Positions 59,348 to 64,000 of a stretch of DNA of 64,000 nucleotides are shown here, piece by piece. Source of the stretch: Pantoea sp. Cy-639 (GTDB taxonomy: Bacteria > Pseudomonadota > Gammaproteobacteria > Pseudomonadales > Pseudomonadaceae). The translations under genes were made by a program, and so were the position numbers. How positions within the stretch are numbered: the stretch's first letter is position 1; each line of letters opens with the position of its first letter. The DNA is taken from the NCBI RefSeq assembly GCF_011752525.1, contig NZ_VWXI01000016.1, positions 1-64,000 on the forward strand, read 5' to 3'. Below the pieces are notes generated by a model. That model ran no database searches and was not told where the DNA came from. It worked only from the letters and a program-made list of their open reading frames with translations.

Positions 59348-60187
59348 ATGAGCGAAGATCGATCGAGCAACGGGCAGAAGTCCTGGCTGGGTAAACTGAC
59401 CCAGGCTTTTGCCCATGAGCCGAAAAACCGCCAGGAGCTCCTCGAGCTGCTGCGCGAAGCCCATCAGAACAAGCTGCTCGACAGCGAGGCGCTGACCATC
59501 GTCGAAGGCGCCATCCAGGTCGCCGACCTGCAGGTACGCGACATCATGGTGCCGCGTTCGCAGATGATCAGCATCAAGGTCAGCCAGTCGCCACGCGAGT
59601 TCCTGCCGGCGGTGATCGACGCCGCGCATTCGCGCTACCCGGTGATCGGCGAGAGCCACGACGATGTGCTCGGCATCCTGCTCGCCAAGGACCTGCTGCC
59701 GCTGATCCTCAAGGAGAACGGCGACAGCTTCAACATCAAGGACCTGCTGCGCCCGGCCACCTTCGTGCCTGAGTCCAAGCGCCTGAACGTGCTGCTGCGC
59801 GAGTTCCGCGCCAACCACAACCACATGGCCGTGGTCATCGACGAGTACGGCGGCGTCGCCGGCCTGGTGACCATCGAGGACGTGCTCGAGCAGATCGTCG
59901 GCGATATCGAGGACGAACACGACGTCGAGGAAGACAGCTACATCAAGCCACTGCCCAGCGGCGACTTCCTGATCAAGGCCCTGACCCCGATCGAGAACTT
60001 CAACACGTTCTTCGACAGCAGCTTCTCCGATGACGAGTTCGACACGGTTGGCGGCCTGGTGATGAGTGCCTTCGGTCACCTGCCCAAGCGCAACGAGACC
60101 ACCGAGATCGGTCCCTATCGCTTCCGTGTGCTCAACGCCGACAGCCGGCGGATACACCTGCTACGCCTGACCCCGATCAACCGTTAA
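59348..60187 (+). CDS. corC: CorC/YbeX HlyC/CBS-domain protein
   Basis: A 279-residue protein with no transmembrane segment: paired CBS domains (I-M-V-P-R-S-Q-M ... V-I-D-E-Y-G-G-V-A-G-L-V) followed by a CorC_HlyC C-terminal domain (about 200-275). YbeX is associated with magnesium homeostasis and ribosome biogenesis and belongs to the ybeZ-ybeY-corC-lnt operon. It starts 26 bases after ybeY. Confidence 0.93.
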   Translation: MSEDRSSNGQKSWLGKLTQAFAHEPKNRQELLELLREAHQNKLLDSEALTIVEGAIQVADLQVRDIMVPRSQMISIKVSQSPREFLPAVIDAAHSRYPVIGESHDDVLGILLAKDLLPLILKENGDSFNIKDLLRPATFVPESKRLNVLLREFRANHNHMAVVIDEYGGVAGLVTIEDVLEQIVGDIEDEHDVEEDSYIKPLPSGDFLIKALTPIENFNTFFDSSFSDDEFDTVGGLVMSAFGHLPKRNETTEIGPYRFRVLNADSRRIHLLRLTPINR

Positions 60188-60195
60188 GGAACGAC

Positions 60196-61713
60196 ATGCG
60201 CTGGATCACCCGCCCCGGCTGGCCCGGTAACCTGCTGGCCATGGCGGCCGGCGCTTCTACCCTCCTGGCCCTGGCCCCCTTCGACGTCTGGCCGGTCGCC
60301 CTGCTGGCATTGATGCTGTTCTATGCCGGCCTGCGCGAGCTGACCCCACGCCAGGCCATGGGCCGTGGCTGGTGCTACGGTTTCGGTCTGTACGGCGCTG
60401 GCACCAGCTGGATCTACGTCAGCATGAACACCTACGGCGGCGCCTCGCCGCTGCTGGCGATCGTGCTGCTGGTGGCGTTCTTCGCCGCCCTCGCCTGGTT
60501 CTTCGCCTTGCCGGCCTGGCTCTGGGCCCGCTGGCTGCGGCGCAACGAGGCGCCCCTGGCCGATGCCTTGTGCTTCGGCGCCTTGTGGGTGCTGCAGGAA
60601 ACCTTCCGTGGCTGGTTCCTCACCGGCTTCCCCTGGCTCTACTCCGGCTACAGCCAGCTGGATGGCCCACTGGCGGGGCTCGCCCCGCTGGGCGGCGTGT
60701 GGCTGGTCTCTTTCGTCCTGGCATTGAGCGCCGCCCTGCTGTGCAACCTCAACCGGTTGCGGGCGCGGCCATCGTTCCTGGCGATTGCCGTGGTGCTGCT
60801 GGCAGCCCCCTGGATGCTCGGCATGGCGCTCAAGGACCATGCCTGGACCCGGCCAGCCGGCGATCCGCTCAAGGTGGCCGCGGTACAGGGCAACGTCGAA
60901 CAGGAACTGAAGTGGGACCCGGCGCACATCAACGCACAGCTGGCGCTGTACCGCGACATGAGCTTCAGCTCGAAACCCGTCGACCTGCTGGTCTGGCCGG
61001 AAACCGCTGTCCCGGTGCTCAAGGACCAGGCCCAGGGCTACATCGACATGATGGGTGCTTTCGCCGCCGACCGGCACTCGGCGCTGATCACCGGCGTACC
61101 GGTGCGGCAGGAAGTTCACCGCCAGCGCCGCTTCTTCAACGGCATCACCGTCACTGGCGAGGGCGATGGCATCTACCTCAAGCAGAAGCTGGTGCCGTTC
61201 GGCGAATACGTGCCGCTGCAGGACATGCTGCGCGGGGTGATCGAGTTCTTCAACCTGCCGATGTCCGATTTCGCCCGTGGTCCCGAGGACCAGCCACTGC
61301 TGCAAGCCAAGGGTTACCAGGTGGCCCCGTACATCTGCTACGAAGTGGTCTACCCCGAGTTCGCCGCCGGCCTGGCAGCGCGCAGCGACCTGCTGCTGAC
61401 CATCAGCAACGACACCTGGTTCGGCACCTCGATCGGCCCCCTGCAGCACCTGCAGATGGCCCAGATGCGCGCCCTGGAGGCAGGTCGCTGGATGATCCGC
61501 GCGACCAACAATGGCGTGACCGCGCTGATCGACCCCTATGGCCGGATCACCACGCAGATCCCACAGTTCGAACGGGCTGTGCTGTACGGCGAGGTGGTGC
61601 CGATGCAACAACTGACGCCTTACCTGCAATGGCGCTCGTGGCCATTGGCGATCGTCTGCGTGCTGCTGCTGGGCTGGGCGCTGCTGGCCAGGCGCATGGC
61701 CAGAACCCTCTAG
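60196..61713 (+). CDS. lnt: Apolipoprotein N-acyltransferase Lnt
   Basis: A 505-residue inner-membrane enzyme with six N-terminal helices and a nitrilase-fold domain (about 220-480). Catalytic residues are visible as E in W-P-E-T-A-V-P, K in L-K-Q-K-L-V-P-F-G and C in I-C-Y-E-V-V-Y. It adds the third acyl chain to lipoproteins. It is the last gene of the operon. Confidence 0.95.
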   Translation: MRWITRPGWPGNLLAMAAGASTLLALAPFDVWPVALLALMLFYAGLRELTPRQAMGRGWCYGFGLYGAGTSWIYVSMNTYGGASPLLAIVLLVAFFAALAWFFALPAWLWARWLRRNEAPLADALCFGALWVLQETFRGWFLTGFPWLYSGYSQLDGPLAGLAPLGGVWLVSFVLALSAALLCNLNRLRARPSFLAIAVVLLAAPWMLGMALKDHAWTRPAGDPLKVAAVQGNVEQELKWDPAHINAQLALYRDMSFSSKPVDLLVWPETAVPVLKDQAQGYIDMMGAFAADRHSALITGVPVRQEVHRQRRFFNGITVTGEGDGIYLKQKLVPFGEYVPLQDMLRGVIEFFNLPMSDFARGPEDQPLLQAKGYQVAPYICYEVVYPEFAAGLAARSDLLLTISNDTWFGTSIGPLQHLQMAQMRALEAGRWMIRATNNGVTALIDPYGRITTQIPQFERAVLYGEVVPMQQLTPYLQWRSWPLAIVCVLLLGWALLARRMARTL

Positions 61714-61718
61714 CCCCC

Positions 61719-61758
61719 TGTAGGAGCGGCCTTGTGTCGCGAAAGGGCCGCTCCTGCA
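61719..61758. repeat. REP-like palindrome between convergent genes
   Basis: TGTAGGAGCGGCC and GGCCGCTCCTGCA flank TTGTGTCGCGAAAG, a common putida REP variant that can also terminate transcription between lnt and the ydcF-like gene. Confidence 0.75.
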
Positions 61759-61778
61759 AAGCCTGCGTCATTCGGCCA

Positions 61779-62540
61779 TCAGTAGAACAGTCGATACCCC
61801 ACCAGGCCCACCGCCTCGTTGAGCAACTGGCCGCTCTGCCACAATGCCCGGCTCTCGGGCAGCAAGCCGGCGAACGGCCGCGCGTGATCTCGCCCGAGAG
61901 AACCGACCGGCGCCGGCACCACCTCGAACCCCGCCCGCTCGAAACTCCAGCGCGCCCGCTGCATGTGCCAGGCCTGGGTCACCACCACCACCCGCCTGAT
62001 CCCTAGCGGCTGCAGCAGCCCGGCACTGAACTCGGCATTTTCCCAGGTGGTCCGGCTGGCCCCCTCCTGCCAGGCGACCGTCACGCCGAAATCAGCTTGC
62101 AGGGACTCGGCCATCAGCGCGGCCTCGCTCGGTGGCGTGCCATAGTGCAGCCCGCCACTGGTCAGCACTGGCAACCCTGAAGCCTTGGCCAGCCGGGCAG
62201 CGAAGCGCATGCGCTCCAGCGCCAGGTAGCTGGGCTGGTCCATGCCGCCCCAGGCTGGATCACCCCGGTCACGCCCGGCCCCCAGCACCACGATGGCGTC
62301 GGCCTTCTCAGCCAGGCGGGTCCAGTCCCCGTGGGTCAACGCAGGCTCGGTCTCCAGGTACCGCGCCGCCTCCTGTACCACCAGCGGCAGGCTCATCAAC
62401 CACAACCCACCCAGGCCCAGCGCGAAGCAGGCCGCAGCCAGGCGTGGCCTGCGCCTGCGCAGCCACCAGGCAGCGACCAGCAACAGGAACAACAGCCCCG
62501 GTGGCATCAACCATTGTTTGAGGAAAAAACGGATCGGCAT
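61779..62540 (-). CDS. YdcF/ElyC (DUF218) membrane protein
   Basis: A 253-residue protein with two N-terminal hydrophobic segments and a DUF218 domain (V-V-L-G-A-G-R-D-R-G ... L-T-S-G-G ... V-T-Q-A-W-H-M-Q-R-A), as in ElyC and SanA, which take part in envelope biogenesis. The exact substrate is unknown. Confidence 0.86.
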   Translation of the reverse strand: MPIRFFLKQWLMPPGLLFLLLVAAWWLRRRRPRLAAACFALGLGGLWLMSLPLVVQEAARYLETEPALTHGDWTRLAEKADAIVVLGAGRDRGDPAWGGMDQPSYLALERMRFAARLAKASGLPVLTSGGLHYGTPPSEAALMAESLQADFGVTVAWQEGASRTTWENAEFSAGLLQPLGIRRVVVVTQAWHMQRARWSFERAGFEVVPAPVGSLGRDHARPFAGLLPESRALWQSGQLLNEAVGLVGYRLFY

Positions 62541-62574
62541 CGCACACCTCCATGGAAGGCATGCAGCCTAAGAG

Positions 62575-62611
62575 GATCGGCACCGGGCCTCAAGGGCGGC
62601 CGGTGCCGATC
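62575..62611 (-). terminator. Hairpin after the hypothetical gene
   Basis: GATCGGCACCGG (62575-62586) and CCGGTGCCGATC (62600-62611) form a perfect 12-bp stem just downstream of the minus-strand gene ending at 62668. The T run is weak. Confidence 0.5.
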
Positions 62612-62667
62612 GATACGTGATGTTGCGAATAACCGGCGCGTTGCACTGCGCCTGCACCCCTGAACGG

Positions 62668-62982
62668 CTAGCGGGAAGGCAGCGTCCTGGATCCGGCTGG
62701 AACACTGCTGCGCTTGCGGTCCTTGAGCCAGATGATCCTGGCCGAGGACGGTTGCGCCTGCGGGTATACACTGGCGCTGGCAAGTCGACCTTCCGGAAGG
62801 GTTTCCAGATAGGCCTTGATCACCTCGAACTCGGCGTGGCTCAGACCGCGCAACTCCAGTTCGGCGGGCATCTCGTCACGCAATCGCACGGAGGTTCTGG
62901 CCATCTCCAGCGCCAGCCCCACACGGTCGATCAGGCGTTCGTACAGCTCCGGTTTGCTTGCGGGTAGTTGCGACTCTCCCAT
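62668..62982 (-). CDS. Conserved hypothetical protein
   Basis: A 104-residue, charged, mostly helical protein (E-L-R-G-L-S-H-A-E-F-E-V-I-K-A-Y-L near the middle) with no motif that I recognise and no signal or membrane segment. It lies between ydcF and leuS, so it may be the small hypothetical often found in that place. Coding is supported by codon use and a downstream hairpin. Confidence 0.6.
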   Translation of the reverse strand: MGESQLPASKPELYERLIDRVGLALEMARTSVRLRDEMPAELELRGLSHAEFEVIKAYLETLPEGRLASASVYPQAQPSSARIIWLKDRKRSSVPAGSRTLPSR

Positions 62983-63120
62983 CCGTTCACCTCATTGAAG
63001 ATATGAATATCTCCCCCCACAGATGAGCTTAGCGTCACTGTGAAAAGCAGCCGGTCGTCTCGACCAACGGCCCGCGCGATGGCGGATGCAAACTGGGTTT
63101 CCCACGACGCGCGGCGCTCA

Positions 63121-63128
63121 TGTATGCT
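63121..63128 (+). promoter_or_regulatory. Possible extended -10 element for leuS
   Basis: TGTATGCT is an extended -10 candidate 92 bases before the leuS ATG. A -35 match (TTTCCC near 63098) is poor, so confidence is low. Confidence 0.3.
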
Positions 63129-63219
63129 ACGGCGTTCACTCTATACGACACCGGAGTGCCGGACGCAGCGAGGTCGCGCTGCCTGGAACATGTCTCTTAT
63201 CTCTCAATACAAAGTAGCC

Positions 63220-64000
63220 ATGCACGAACAATACACGCCCCGTGATATCGAAGCCGCCGCCCAGAACTTCTGGGACGAGCAACAATCGTTCGCTGTTACC
63301 GAACAGCCAGGCAAGGACACCTACTACTGCCTGTCGATGTTCCCGTACCCGAGCGGCAAGCTACACATGGGCCACGTGCGCAACTACACCATCGGCGACG
63401 TGATTGCCCGCTACCAGCGCATGCTCGGCAAGAACGTCCTGCAGCCGATGGGCTGGGACGCCTTCGGCATGCCGGCGGAAAACGCCGCGATGAAGAACAA
63501 CGTCGCCCCGGCCAAGTGGACCTACGAGAACATCGATTACATGAAGACCCAGCTCAAGAGCCTGGGTCTGGCCATCGACTGGGCACGTGAAGTCACCACC
63601 TGCAAGCCGGACTACTACCGCTGGGAGCAGTGGCTGTTCACCCGCCTGTTCGAGAAAGGCATCATCTACCGCAAGAACGGGACCGTAAACTGGGACCCGG
63701 CCGACCAGACCGTACTCGCCAACGAGCAGGTCATCGACGGCCGCGGCTGGCGTTCCGGCGCGCTGATCGAAAAGCGCGAGATCCCGATGTACTACTTCCG
63801 CATCACCGACTACGCCGACGAGCTGCTGGAAAGCCTCGACGAGCTGCCGGGCTGGCCTGAGCAGGTCAAGACCATGCAGCGCAACTGGATCGGCAAGTCG
63901 CGCGGCATGGAAGTGCAGTTCCCGTACGACGCGGCCAGCATCGGCCACGAAGGCACCCTGAAGGTCTTCACCACCCGTGCCGACACCCTGATGGGCGCCA
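63220..64000 (+). CDS. leuS: Leucyl-tRNA synthetase, N-terminal part
   Basis: A frame open to the window end that encodes the first 260 residues of leucyl-tRNA synthetase: ATG 63220 (MHEQYTPRDIEAAAQNFW), the class I HIGH motif as H-M-G-H in P-S-G-K-L-H-M-G-H-V-R-N-Y, and the start of the CP1 editing region. An in-frame ATG at 63190 exists, but the family start is at 63220. The KMSKS motif lies outside the window. It charges tRNA-Leu with leucine. Confidence 0.95.
   Translation, partial: MHEQYTPRDIEAAAQNFWDEQQSFAVTEQPGKDTYYCLSMFPYPSGKLHMGHVRNYTIGDVIARYQRMLGKNVLQPMGWDAFGMPAENAAMKNNVAPAKWTYENIDYMKTQLKSLGLAIDWAREVTTCKPDYYRWEQWLFTRLFEKGIIYRKNGTVNWDPADQTVLANEQVIDGRGWRSGALIEKREIPMYYFRITDYADELLESLDELPGWPEQVKTMQRNWIGKSRGMEVQFPYDAASIGHEGTLKVFTTRADTLMGA

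Noticed and set aside
1..64000. CRISPR array
   Set aside because: No regularly spaced identical repeats were seen; the repeated sequences found are REP elements and two short direct repeats.

Overview
The window is a piece of a Pseudomonas chromosome, most likely the P. putida group. The support is the high-GC codon usage from about 18.5 kb onward, putida-type REP elements, and the conserved order ladS - thiD - thiE - hemL - (sel1) - ybeZ - ybeY - corC - lnt - ydcF-like - leuS. All identifications come from reading the sequence; no database search was run.

Positions 1-18.5 kb are an accessory defence island of lower and patchy GC content. It begins with the end of an IS3-family element that cuts a remnant of an M20 (ArgE-like) peptidase. 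Next comes a tightly packed minus-strand operon, in transcription order: an RtcR-like CARF/sigma-54 activator (12544-11054), hsdR, rmuC, hsdM, hsdS, a DUF3696-type AAA ATPase, and a phospholipase-D-like protein. Divergent from it, across a 321-bp control region, lies a second, plus-strand operon of three genes joined by ATGA overlaps: two proteins with PLD-like H-x-R-x4-D motifs and a 654-residue protein I do not recognise (12866-17048). A minus-strand Mrr-type restriction protein follows.

The control region holds one candidate sigma-54 (-24/-12) promoter on each strand, each with the obligatory GG-N10-GC spacing. The layout is that of rtcR/rtcBA: a CARF-domain sigma-54 activator divergent from its target. 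Here, however, the activator also heads a type I restriction operon, and the divergent target is an uncharacterised PLD operon. My hypothesis is a ligand-induced, sigma-54-controlled double defence locus. It is the most interesting part of the window.

From 18.5 to 64 kb the sequence is mostly ordinary core genome. It contains a DHA2 exporter with a divergent LysR regulator, a GABA-type permease, a RimK-like ligase divergent from a GNAT/C39-peptidase fusion (with a 31-residue membrane peptide behind the ligase), thioesterase II, an HDAC-like amidohydrolase, RhlE, YedA, HrpB, FieF, an AMP nucleosidase, an AidB-like dehydrogenase, the LadS sensor kinase, thiamine and haem genes, the ybeZ-ybeY-corC-lnt operon and the start of leuS. 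Oddities in this part are a broken Lrp-family gene beside yedA, a nuclease-tail remnant beside gabP, a LadS protein without the receiver domain, and the absence of miaB from its usual place upstream of ybeZ.
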